A stretch of DNA of 12,341 nt from an uncultured Arcobacter sp. (GTDB lineage Bacteria > Campylobacterota > Campylobacteria > Campylobacterales > Arcobacteraceae): the NCBI GenBank assembly GCA_913054415.1, contig CAJXII010000030.1, forward strand, positions 1 to 12,341, read 5' to 3'. The translations under genes and the position numbers were made by a program. Shown here piece by piece: positions 1 to 6,892 of this stretch. A model generated the notes under the pieces. That model searched no databases and was not told the DNA's origin. It worked only from the letters and a program-made list of their open reading frames with translations. Every line of letters starts with the position of its first letter. The stretch's first letter is position 1.

Positions 1-16
1 TATAAAACTATTATAC

Positions 17-40
17 TTTTTTGATATAATTATCAAAAAA
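17..40. promoter_or_regulatory. Inverted repeat over the arsC -10 box (candidate operator)
   Basis: Two perfect 10-base arms, TTTTTTGATA (17-26) and TATCAAAAAA (31-40), are separated by TAAT. A further C-G pair (16/41) extends the repeat to 11 bp. A consensus -10 hexamer TATAAT (25-30) lies in its centre, so a protein bound here would block RNA polymerase. Transcription would start near 37. The only Shine-Dalgarno-like element (AAAAGG, ending at 42) is 14 nt from the ATG, which is long. The T-rich arm comes first and the A-rich arm last, the reverse of a terminator, so an operator is the better reading. The regulator is unknown; an ArsR-family repressor is a guess from the gene it would control. 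Confidence 0.5.
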
Positions 41-56
41 GGTAATAATTTATATT

Positions 57-476
57 ATGAAAAAAGTATTAATATTATGCACAGGTAACTCTTGTAGAAG
101 TATCATAGCTGAAGCAATAATTAATAAAAAACTTTATCCATTGATTAAAGCTTATAGTGCAGGAGTAAAAGCTACTAAAAAAATAAATCCAAATGCTAAA
201 AAAGTTCTTCAACAAAATAGTTGCTGGGATGATAGATATTATTCTAAAACAATAGATGATATTATAGATATAGATTTTGATTTGATTATTACAGTATGTG
301 ATAATGCAAAACAAACTTGCCCTATATTTCCAAAAGATACAAAAGTAGTCCATATTGGATTTGAAGATCCTGATAAAAAAGAGTTTGAACAATTTATAAA
401 AACATATAATTTAATAGAAGAAAATTTACTGCCACAAATCAAAAAGCATTTTGATGGTGCGACGAGCGGGATTTGA
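57..476 (+). CDS. arsC: Arsenate reductase, thioredoxin-coupled (low-molecular-weight phosphatase fold)
   Basis: A 139-residue cytosolic enzyme expected to reduce arsenate to arsenite. The N-terminal P-loop CTGNSCRS gives the CX5R signature (Cys8 to Arg14) with an extra Cys13. A second redox pair, Cys81 and Cys88, sits in VCDNAKQTCP, and the DP loop is at Asp104-Pro105. The Cys8/Cys81/Cys88 layout matches the S. aureus pI258-type ArsC relay (Cys10, Cys82, Cys89) and separates it from plain tyrosine phosphatases, which lack the second pair. The family usually ends near residue 131. Here the last residues, DGATSGI, and the stop codon are read from the antisense strand of the tRNA-Leu gene. No arsenite pump or ArsR is visible, but the window begins just upstream. 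Identity is secure; the physiological substrate is inferred from the family. Confidence 0.9.
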   Translation: MKKVLILCTGNSCRSIIAEAIINKKLYPLIKAYSAGVKATKKINPNAKKVLQQNSCWDDRYYSKTIDDIIDIDFDLIITVCDNAKQTCPIFPKDTKVVHIGFEDPDKKEFEQFIKTYNLIEENLLPQIKKHFDGATSGI

Positions 477-540
477 ACCCGCACACCTAGTGGCACTACC
501 CCCTCAAGATAGCGTGTCTACCAATTCCACCACCGTCGCA
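455..540 (-). tRNA. tRNA-Leu (anticodon GAG)
   Basis: Read on the minus strand, the 86-nt gene folds as a complete class II tRNA. The acceptor stem is TGCGACG/CGTCGCA with the 3' CCA encoded. The D arm contains GGTAGACACGC. The anticodon stem CTATC/GGTAG holds the loop TTGAGGG, giving anticodon GAG for CUU/CUC leucine codons. A long variable arm with a GCC/GGT stem follows, then the T arm GCGGG-TTCAAAT-CCCGC. Its last 22 bases, counted from the CCA, overlap the 3' end of arsC on the opposite strand. Its 5' end lies immediately after the atpE terminator hairpin on the same strand. Confidence 0.97.
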
Positions 541-579
541 TAAATAAAAAAAGCCAAGTAGTATAAAACTACTTGACTT
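541..579 (-). terminator. Rho-independent terminator of atpE
   Basis: On the minus strand, arms AAGTCAAGTAGT and ACTACTTGGCTT form a 12-bp stem around the loop TTTAT, followed directly by a run of T with one A. The single imperfect pair is G-U in the minus-strand RNA but would be a C-A mismatch on the plus strand, so the signal is directed to minus-strand transcription. It lies 21 bases past the atpE stop and ends at the tRNA-Leu 5' end. Confidence 0.9.
560..565 (-). promoter_or_regulatory. Possible tRNA-Leu -10 box inside the terminator loop
   Basis: Minus-strand TATACT (one mismatch to TATAAT) lies in the loop and inner stem of the atpE terminator. It would place a transcript start near 553, about 12 nt before the tRNA. 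A second TATACT lies at about 584-589. There is no other room for a tRNA promoter between the atpE terminator and the tRNA, so either one of these is used or the tRNA depends on readthrough. This is inference from spacing; no -35 element is evident, though these are usually poorly conserved in Campylobacter-type sigma-70 promoters. Confidence 0.3.
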
Positions 580-599
580 TAAAAGTATAAACTTTAATA

Positions 600-914
600 T
601 TATCCTAAAAATGGATTTGCATATAATGCAATTAAAGCTACAACAAGTGTATAGATAACCTGTGCTTCGATCATCGCAAGTGCGATAAACATTGTAGTCA
701 TAAGTTTTCCACCCATACCTGGGTTTCTTGCAGTTCCAGCAATTGTAGCAGCAGCTGTGCTACCCATACCTATAGCACCACCCATAGCAGCAATACCAAG
801 ACCAACACCAGCAGCTAACACTGAGTAGGCTTTTAATGTTTCATTTGCAACAGCACCATCATTTGCAAATGCAGCAGAAGCAATTGCAACTAGTAAGAAT
901 AAAATTTTTTTCAT
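600..914 (-). CDS. atpE: F-type ATP synthase c subunit (proton-binding ring)
   Basis: A 104-residue membrane protein forming the rotary c ring of the F0 sector. Residues 1-18 (MKKILFLLVAIASAAFA) look like a cleavable signal peptide, usual for Campylobacterota c subunits. The first membrane helix is glycine-rich (about 30-60), the cytosolic loop is Arg63-Asn64-Pro65, and the second helix (about 72-97) carries the essential carboxylate Glu83. Ala follows Glu83 where sodium-binding rings have Ser, and Met occupies the position of their Gln in helix 1, so proton coupling is expected. The start was chosen at ATG 914 because AAAGGA lies 7 nt upstream and the signal peptide begins there. An open frame continues to 995 but its translation has no family resemblance. 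The gene stands alone, away from other atp genes, as in other Campylobacterota. Confidence 0.96.
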   Translation of the reverse strand: MKKILFLLVAIASAAFANDGAVANETLKAYSVLAAGVGLGIAAMGGAIGMGSTAAATIAGTARNPGMGGKLMTTMFIALAMIEAQVIYTLVVALIALYANPFLG

Positions 915-939
915 TCTAAATCCTTTATATTTAATTGTA

Positions 940-1042
940 TTACAAAGTCTGTTCGGCTTGCGTAACCTTATCGTGCGATAAAGCAATATAAACATAAATG
1001 CCTATATTTCCCTACTTAACACCTTGTTCGATGCGAATTATA
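940..1042 (-). promoter_or_regulatory. atpE promoter and structured 5' leader
   Basis: On the minus strand a TATAAT box (1042-1037), preceded by TGG in extended -10 style, predicts a start near 1030 and a leader of about 115 nt, long for this kind of genome. The leader can form a near-perfect palindrome TTATCG-CA-CGATAA (981-968). A second hairpin pairs TTACGCAAG (965-957) with CTTTGTAA (947-940), with one bulged C. Both lie upstream of the Shine-Dalgarno. The highly expressed c subunit may be controlled at the RNA level here; the promoter is seen, the function is inferred. Confidence 0.5.
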
Positions 1043-1097
1043 CCAAAGTAAATATTAATCTTAGTTAAAATTAATCTATTTTTTTACAATTATTAGA

Positions 1098-1125
1098 TAC
1101 AATACCACATATTTTACAAAAAAGG
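1098..1125 (+). promoter_or_regulatory. Promoter and ribosome binding site of the SLBB-wzz operon
   Basis: A -10-like TACAAT (1098-1103) behind a T-rich stretch predicts a start near 1110. AAAAAAGG (1118-1125) then sits 9 nt before the ATG at 1135. Two direct copies of ATTAATC, at 1054-1060 and 1070-1076 (16-bp period), lie just upstream between this promoter and the divergent atpE promoter. They could be regulator sites, but no known motif was recognised. Confidence 0.4.
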
Positions 1126-1134
1126 TATAATTCA

Positions 1135-4100
1135 ATGTTCAAGAAAATCTTTTATTTATCGGTAATTGTTGGTATTTTAACTGCAAATTCATTAAACCCA
1201 ACACAAATCAAAGCGGCAATAAAATCAAATCCTGCTATTTTAGACACTCCAGCAGCAAAAGCAAAAATGGCACAAGCGGGTGTTGATAAACAACAAGTAT
1301 TAGAAAAAATTAATCAAACACCAAAAACAACGACTACAACACAAGAAGAGGTTGTTCAAAATAAAATAGATATAAAAGAAAATCAAGATAATAAACAAAA
1401 AAATATAAATAATACAATTGATAACAAGATAGTATCCAAAACAACATATATCAATCCATTTAGTTATAAAACAAATCAACAAATATTATCAAATCTTTAT
1501 AGTAAACAATCATATAAAACAGCTCCAAAACTATCAAGATATGGATTAAACTTTTTTAAAAATAAAAATAAAAAAAATTTATCATCATTAGCAGTTCCAT
1601 CTTATTATATAGTAAATAAAAATGACCAATTAAAAATCTGGTTATACGGTGCTACAAATAATCAATTATCACTTAAAGTAAACAACAACGGAAATATTGA
1701 TATTCCAAAAATTGGACCTATTTTTGTTGCAGGTAAATCATTTGCAGATGTTCAAAAACTTATTATTAACACTATGCAAAAAAATTATCCAAATACACAA
1801 GTGACAGTTGATATATCTGAATATTCAACAATTCAGGTCAATCTAGTAGGTGATGTAAAAGCACCTGGAGTTTATAATGTAGCATCTTTATCAACAGTAA
1901 AAGATTTGCTTATTTTAGCAAATGGGATTAAATCTACAGGGACAATAAGAGATGTTGTTATAAAAAGAGATCATAAAATTTTAGCAATAATTGATTTTTA
2001 CAAACTTTTAAAAGATGCAGATGAATCATTGAATATCATATTAAGAGCTGGGGATATTATTTTTGTGCCAAAAGTAAATAAGCTTGTATCTATATATGGA
2101 CAGGTAAATACTCCTGCTATATATGAGTTAAAAAATAAAGAAAATTTACAAACATTATTAAATTTTGCTGGTGGTTTAAAATACAATGCTAGTAAATATG
2201 GATTTTTAGTAAAAAGATTTGTAAATAATAATAAAACCAAAACTTTTGAAGTTGATTTATCTCAAGCAAATAAGTTTAATCTTAAAAATGGAGATAGTGT
2301 ATTTGTATATCCTATAGATAAAGTTCACAAAGAAAGTATTTATCTTTATGGTAATGTAGTAAGACCAGGAGAAAGAGAACTCCAAAATAACAATAGCTTA
2401 CATAAACTTTTAAATCAAGAGATTACAAAACTAACTTTAAAAGGTATCTTTTTAGATGATACATTATTTGATTATGCTATCATCAAAAGAAAAACAAATA
2501 ATTTAGATAAAAAAATAATAAGTTTCAATCTAAAAAATATAATAGATGGCAAAAAAGATATACAGTTACAAAATGATGATGAAATTTTCATATTCAACAG
2601 ATACAATAGCAATATAGCACCATTTGTAACAATCACAGGTAAACCTGTAGGAAAAGTTGGAAAATATGCTTATTATGATAATATGAAAGTTCGAGATCTT
2701 ATAAATATAGCAGGTGCTACACCTTATTCTAAAATACGATTGACTACTTATGATACAGATGATCTTATGCCACATATATCATTTGTAGATGAGAATTATA
2801 CACTTGCAAAATTTGATGAAATTGAATTATTTGATTATTATATGACAAATAAAATTGAAAATGTGAGTATCAAAGGTGCTGTAAATATTCCAAATAGCTA
2901 TAGTTTAAATCCCAATATGACTATAAAAGATTTGATCCAAATAGCTGGTGGATTAAAAAAAGATGTTTATAATGGTTATTTAAGATTAACCAGAGTTAAC
3001 AATATTCATGGTAAAAAATTTGAAAATGAAGAGCTTGCATTATCTTTAGAAGACATTTTAAAAGATGGAAGATCAAATATAAAACTTCAAGATAAAGATA
3101 GTATCTATATTTACAGTATAGATGAGATGGTTCCAAGAGAGTCTATAGTAATTAAAGGTGAAATTAAACATGCAGGTAAATATCTTATAGGTAAAAATAT
3201 GACTTTAAAAGATATTATTTTAGCTGCTGGTGGATTTACAGAAAAAGCATTTAAAAATAGATTTGAAATTGTTAGATATACTATTGTAAACAATGAAAGA
3301 ATAAGAAATATACTTCAAGTTCCTTTTAATGATATTTCAAAATTTAAACTAAAAGATAATGATGAAGTAAGTGTATTTACTATACCAAATTGGTATGATA
3401 AAAAAACTATCACTTTAAAAGGTGAGGTTAAATTCCCAGGAGTTTATACAGTAGAATCTGGAGAAAAATTGTCTAGTGTTATCAAAAGAGCAGGAGGTTT
3501 TACAAAAAATGCATTTATCAAAGGTGCAGTATTTTCTAGACTTAGTGTAAAGAAAAATGAAGAAAAAAGAATGCAAGATGCTATAGCAAAACTAAAACAA
3601 GAGATAGCTTATATATCAGTAAATGCTAGAGAAGCAGGAGAAGCTGCAACAAATGGCACAGAGATGATACAGATGGTGAATATGCTTGAAAAACAAGCAA
3701 AAAGATTTCAAGCTTTAGGTAGAATTAGTATAGATCTTGATAATAATATTACAAAATTTGAAAATTCTGTATATAACATAAGAGTTGAAGATAAAGATAC
3801 TTTAATTATCCCAAGTTTTATAGATACAATTTCTATATATGGTGAAGTTTTAAATCAAAATACATTTATATATGATCCAGATTTAGATGCTGCAGATTAT
3901 ATTCAAAAAGCCGGTGGTCTAACACAAAAAGCTGATCAAGATTCTGTATATATTGTATTACCTACAGGTGAAGCAAAAAAAGTTACTCTTAATTGTTTAT
4001 TTGGATGTTCTAATAATGTTCCACAAGGAAGTAGCATAGTTATCCCTATGAAACTAAAATTTACTTCAAATTTATTATTTTGGAAAGATGTTAGTCAAGT

Positions 4101-4155
4101 GGTTTATCAGTTAGCTATCACTACTGCTTCGTTACATACTATAGGATCATTATAA
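1135..4155 (+). CDS. SLBB-repeat polysaccharide export protein (Wza/WbfF-like)
   Basis: A large (1006-residue) exported protein expected to form the outer-membrane or periplasmic conduit for a surface polysaccharide. A signal peptide (1-18) without a lipobox cysteine indicates a non-lipoprotein, unlike E. coli Wza. Residues 20-60 resemble the N-terminal segment of Vibrio WbfF-type proteins, and residues about 60-100 are a polar Thr/Gln/Asn/Lys-rich linker. The polysaccharide export domain spans about 154-232. Eight SLBB-like repeats follow, starting near residues 233, 317, 400, 497, 576, 669, 757 and 898, each with an aromatic/basic 'G-V-PG-Y' strand and an 'LI-AGG' helix end. A coiled-coil-prone insertion (about 803-867) separates repeats 7 and 8. 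The extreme C-terminus (WKDVSQVVYQLA onward) is amphipathic or hydrophobic and may anchor in the outer membrane. It overlaps wzz by 1 nt. Confidence 0.85.
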   Translation: MFKKIFYLSVIVGILTANSLNPTQIKAAIKSNPAILDTPAAKAKMAQAGVDKQQVLEKINQTPKTTTTTQEEVVQNKIDIKENQDNKQKNINNTIDNKIVSKTTYINPFSYKTNQQILSNLYSKQSYKTAPKLSRYGLNFFKNKNKKNLSSLAVPSYYIVNKNDQLKIWLYGATNNQLSLKVNNNGNIDIPKIGPIFVAGKSFADVQKLIINTMQKNYPNTQVTVDISEYSTIQVNLVGDVKAPGVYNVASLSTVKDLLILANGIKSTGTIRDVVIKRDHKILAIIDFYKLLKDADESLNIILRAGDIIFVPKVNKLVSIYGQVNTPAIYELKNKENLQTLLNFAGGLKYNASKYGFLVKRFVNNNKTKTFEVDLSQANKFNLKNGDSVFVYPIDKVHKESIYLYGNVVRPGERELQNNNSLHKLLNQEITKLTLKGIFLDDTLFDYAIIKRKTNNLDKKIISFNLKNIIDGKKDIQLQNDDEIFIFNRYNSNIAPFVTITGKPVGKVGKYAYYDNMKVRDLINIAGATPYSKIRLTTYDTDDLMPHISFVDENYTLAKFDEIELFDYYMTNKIENVSIKGAVNIPNSYSLNPNMTIKDLIQIAGGLKKDVYNGYLRLTRVNNIHGKKFENEELALSLEDILKDGRSNIKLQDKDSIYIYSIDEMVPRESIVIKGEIKHAGKYLIGKNMTLKDIILAAGGFTEKAFKNRFEIVRYTIVNNERIRNILQVPFNDISKFKLKDNDEVSVFTIPNWYDKKTITLKGEVKFPGVYTVESGEKLSSVIKRAGGFTKNAFIKGAVFSRLSVKKNEEKRMQDAIAKLKQEIAYISVNAREAGEAATNGTEMIQMVNMLEKQAKRFQALGRISIDLDNNITKFENSVYNIRVEDKDTLIIPSFIDTISIYGEVLNQNTFIYDPDLDAADYIQKAGGLTQKADQDSVYIVLPTGEAKKVTLNCLFGCSNNVPQGSSIVIPMKLKFTSNLLFWKDVSQVVYQLAITTASLHTIGSL

Positions 4156-5090
4156 TGCAAGAAAATATCGCTAACCAAAATTTTATAGAAGAGGATGAGA
4201 TAGATTTAAAAGAGTTATTTTCAACAATTTGGAAAAATAAATTTAAAATAGTTATATTTAGTTTTATTATTACATCTTTAACTATTGTATATACTTTATC
4301 TATACCTAATAGTTATAAAAGTGAAACAAAACTAATTCCACAAACAACACAAAGTAAATCATCATTAGGTGGACTTGGATCTTTAGCTGGTATGGCAAAT
4401 ATAGATTTAGGTGTTGATGGAGAAGTAGATGCTACAACATCTTTTAATACTATTTTAAATGACTACAACTTTGAAAAATATATTATCAAAAAATATAATC
4501 TTATAGAAAAATTAAAACCAAATAAAGAGCATCTTGTATTTGCATTGGGATATGATGGGATCTATAATATATTTCATAAAAAAGAGGACAATAAAGAAGA
4601 TCAAAAAAGCTTAGATGAACAAATGTTTGATGCTTATAAAACACTTACTTTAATGATATCAATTGCAAGTGATAAAAAAACATCTTTAATTACACTAAGT
4701 GTAACTTCACAAGATAGATTTTTAGCAAAAAAGTTAGTTAATATTTATCTAAAAGAGTTAACATCATATTTAAGAAAGATGCAGATGATAAATGTCGATA
4801 AACAACTTTCATATTATCATAAAGAGTTAGAACACTCTACTGATCTAGCACTAAAAGATCAGTTAAGTAAACTTGCTAGTTCATTAGTCCAAAAAAAAGT
4901 TTTATCAAAAGCAAATGAATTATATAATGTAAAACAACTCACAATTGCACAAGTAGCTTATATAAAAGATAAAACAAAACCTAAAAGAGGTTTAATAGTA
5001 GTAGTCGCATTTATAACATCTATTATTTTAGCAATATTTGGAGTATTTTTCTTAGAGTTTTTAAAATCATCAGATGAAGATATAAACTGA
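4155..5090 (+). CDS. Wzz-type chain-length determinant (polysaccharide co-polymerase)
   Basis: A 311-residue inner-membrane protein predicted to set polysaccharide chain length and link synthesis to the SLBB exporter. It has a cytosolic N-terminus with the Wzz-family EIDLKELFSTIWKNK segment (15-29), TM1 (30-50), a periplasmic domain and TM2 (280-303). The Gly/Leu-rich segment SSLGGLGSLAGMANIDLG (69-86) is typical of many Wzz proteins. Residues about 185-265 are helical and coiled-coil-prone. The usual proline-rich motif before TM2 is reduced to KPKRG. It ends shortly after TM2, with no tyrosine-kinase domain, so it is not a full Wzc. Its ATG overlaps the preceding stop in TAATG, pointing to translational coupling. 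Confidence 0.85.
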   Translation: MQENIANQNFIEEDEIDLKELFSTIWKNKFKIVIFSFIITSLTIVYTLSIPNSYKSETKLIPQTTQSKSSLGGLGSLAGMANIDLGVDGEVDATTSFNTILNDYNFEKYIIKKYNLIEKLKPNKEHLVFALGYDGIYNIFHKKEDNKEDQKSLDEQMFDAYKTLTLMISIASDKKTSLITLSVTSQDRFLAKKLVNIYLKELTSYLRKMQMINVDKQLSYYHKELEHSTDLALKDQLSKLASSLVQKKVLSKANELYNVKQLTIAQVAYIKDKTKPKRGLIVVVAFITSIILAIFGVFFLEFLKSSDEDIN

Positions 5091-5118
5091 TAAATTAATA
5101 TTTATCTCTTCTGATGAT
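5066..5118. terminator. Shared inverted repeat at converging ends of wzz and mrdA
   Basis: ATCATCAGA (5066-5074) pairs perfectly with TCTGATGAT (5110-5118). After a small internal bulge, AGATA (5078-5082) pairs with TATCT (5103-5107). Both stop codons lie inside this hairpin and only 11 bases separate the genes. Short T-runs follow the stem on both strands (ATTTT on +, ATTTTAAAAA on -), so it could act as a weak bidirectional terminator built from coding sequence. The repeat is seen; termination is inferred. Confidence 0.5.
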
Positions 5119-6892
5119 ATTTTGGTAATATATAACCAAGTTCAAGTAGTTTGTCATAAATTCTACTTACAATATATCCAGCGGCACTTCCTCCATGTCC
5201 ACCATGTTCTATAAGAACAGTTACTACATATTGAGGATCTTTATATGGTCCATAAGTTGTAAGCCAAGCATGAGATCTTTTAAAATAAGCTAATTCATAC
5301 TCTTTCATCCGTTTTTTTTCAGATTGAGGGATACTAATAATCTGTGCTGTTCCTGTTTTACCTGCTATTTTGATTTTGGAATCTATATGTGATGTAGCTG
5401 TTCCTGCTGGATAGTTACATACTTCAAACATCCCTTTTCTTACTATTTTTAGATCTTTTTTATTAAGTTTTAATTTAATATTTTTTATCAAACTCTTATC
5501 TTTTAAAAGATGTGGTTGTGGTAAAGATGATGTAGCCAAAGCAGCAGTATATCTAGCTATTTGCAAAGGTGTAACCAAAATAAATCCTTGTCCTATGGAT
5601 GATACAACTGTTTCCCCTACATACCAAGGCTGATGATATCTAATCTTTTTCCATTGTTTATTTGGATTGATACTTTTAAATTCATTTGGCAAATCTACAC
5701 CTGTGGTTTTACCAAAACCCAACTGATCCAAAGTTTGAGATATTTTATTAATACCCACTTGCAAACTACCCTCATAAAAAAATATATCACAACTCTCTCT
5801 AATAGCTTTTACAAAACCTGTTTTATGATGACCTTTTTCTTTCCAACATCTAAAATTTCTCTTACCCAAAGGAAGCGAACCTGTGCAATAAACATTAAAT
5901 CTTCTATGCGATTTTATATATTTCAAAAAAGATAATGCAACTCCCATTTTTACAACTGACCCTGGTGGATAATTCCCATTTATCATCTTATTTGGAAATG
6001 GATGATTTAAGTTATCTCTTATTTTATTCCAATCTTTCAATCCTATACCACCAACAAAAAGATTATTATCAAACTCAGGAAAACTTCCACCTGCTAATAT
6101 CTCTCCATTATGAGCATTCATCACTATAACTGCCCCAGATTTTTTACCCATTAGTTTTTTAATATACTCTTGCAATCTTATATCTATAGTAGTAGTAATA
6201 TCATTATTTAAAGATGGTTTTACCTCTTTTAAAACATCAACTTGTTTATAAATAGCATTTACTTTTAAATCTTTATATCCTAAAGTTCCTCTTAATTTTT
6301 TATCATAATATTTCTCTAAACCTGTCTTACCTTTTGAATCATAATATTTTGCTTGAGGATCTTTTTCTCTATCTTTTATAGTAGTTTTATTGACATATCC
6401 TATGATATGAGCAGCTACATCTTTATATGGATAAAATCTTCTTGAAGCTGTTGTGATTTTGATATTTTTATTACTATTTAAAATAGTATAGTATCGTAAA
6501 AATTTATTATAAGGTATCCAATCAACTACTTTTACAAACTTATGCTTATATGGTGAATCATCTCTTTTATAAGTCGCTAAAATTCTATTTGCTTTATATT
6601 TTGGAAAATATTTCTCTATTGTTTTAGCAATATTTTTTACCTCTTCTATATGCTTTTTATTTCTCATATGTGGTTTAATAGATATAGAAAATCCCAAATG
6701 ATTAATAGCTAAAAGTTCTCCATTTCTATCTTTTATCACTCCCCTTTTTGATATCTCATAAACTCTTTTGATATAGTTTTGCTGAGATAATTGTTCATAA
6801 TAACTATTAGACTTAATCGATAAAAAATATACCCTAGAAAGTAACAAAGCAGATATAGCTAATATAAAAAATATAATTAATTTAATTCTCAT
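5102..6892 (-). CDS. mrdA: Penicillin-binding protein 2 (peptidoglycan transpeptidase of the elongasome)
   Basis: A 596-residue monofunctional class B transpeptidase that cross-links peptidoglycan during rod elongation with RodA, MreC and MreD. A single N-terminal membrane helix (about 2-22) anchors the periplasmic enzyme. The pedestal domain (about 45-225) includes ISKRGVIKDRNG and the GKTGLEKYYDKKLRG segment typical of PBP2. The catalytic motifs are Ser312-Val-Val-Lys315, Ser367-Cys-Asp369 (PBP2 enzymes use SxD in place of SxN) and Lys512-Thr-Gly514. Four residues align by spacing with the zinc site described in gammaproteobacterial PBP2 (Asp, Asp, His, Cys): here Cys336, Cys349, His355 and Cys368. 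The start ATG overlaps the upstream stop (ATGA), giving coupling to the mreD-like gene. It is full length and would be a beta-lactam target. Confidence 0.95.
   Translation of the reverse strand: MRIKLIIFFILAISALLLSRVYFLSIKSNSYYEQLSQQNYIKRVYEISKRGVIKDRNGELLAINHLGFSISIKPHMRNKKHIEEVKNIAKTIEKYFPKYKANRILATYKRDDSPYKHKFVKVVDWIPYNKFLRYYTILNSNKNIKITTASRRFYPYKDVAAHIIGYVNKTTIKDREKDPQAKYYDSKGKTGLEKYYDKKLRGTLGYKDLKVNAIYKQVDVLKEVKPSLNNDITTTIDIRLQEYIKKLMGKKSGAVIVMNAHNGEILAGGSFPEFDNNLFVGGIGLKDWNKIRDNLNHPFPNKMINGNYPPGSVVKMGVALSFLKYIKSHRRFNVYCTGSLPLGKRNFRCWKEKGHHKTGFVKAIRESCDIFFYEGSLQVGINKISQTLDQLGFGKTTGVDLPNEFKSINPNKQWKKIRYHQPWYVGETVVSSIGQGFILVTPLQIARYTAALATSSLPQPHLLKDKSLIKNIKLKLNKKDLKIVRKGMFEVCNYPAGTATSHIDSKIKIAGKTGTAQIISIPQSEKKRMKEYELAYFKRSHAWLTTYGPYKDPQYVVTVLIEHGGHGGSAAGYIVSRIYDKLLELGYILPKYHQKR

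Noticed and set aside
17..40. Terminator of a gene upstream of the window
   Set aside because: The 5' arm is T-rich and the 3' arm A-rich, with no T-run after the stem on either strand; an operator over the -10 box fits better.
439..454. Terminator hairpin just downstream of tRNA-Leu on the minus strand
   Set aside because: TCAAAA/TTTTGA is only six mostly A-T pairs without a proper T-run, and it lies in the arsC coding region.
239..496. 85-residue minus-strand open frame starting inside the tRNA-Leu region
   Set aside because: Its N-terminus (MPLGVRVQIPLVAPS) is a translation of the tRNA and the rest is antisense to arsC; it is a common false gene over tRNA-Leu.
915..995. 27-residue N-terminal extension of atpE
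   Set aside because: The extension is unlike any c subunit, while ATG 914 has a good ribosome binding site and starts a typical signal peptide; the extra frame is leader RNA.
5633..6129. Plus-strand open frames of 100 and 64 residues opposite mrdA
   Set aside because: They are antisense to the conserved transpeptidase domain, have no recognisable motif or ribosome binding site, and look like shadows of mrdA codon use.
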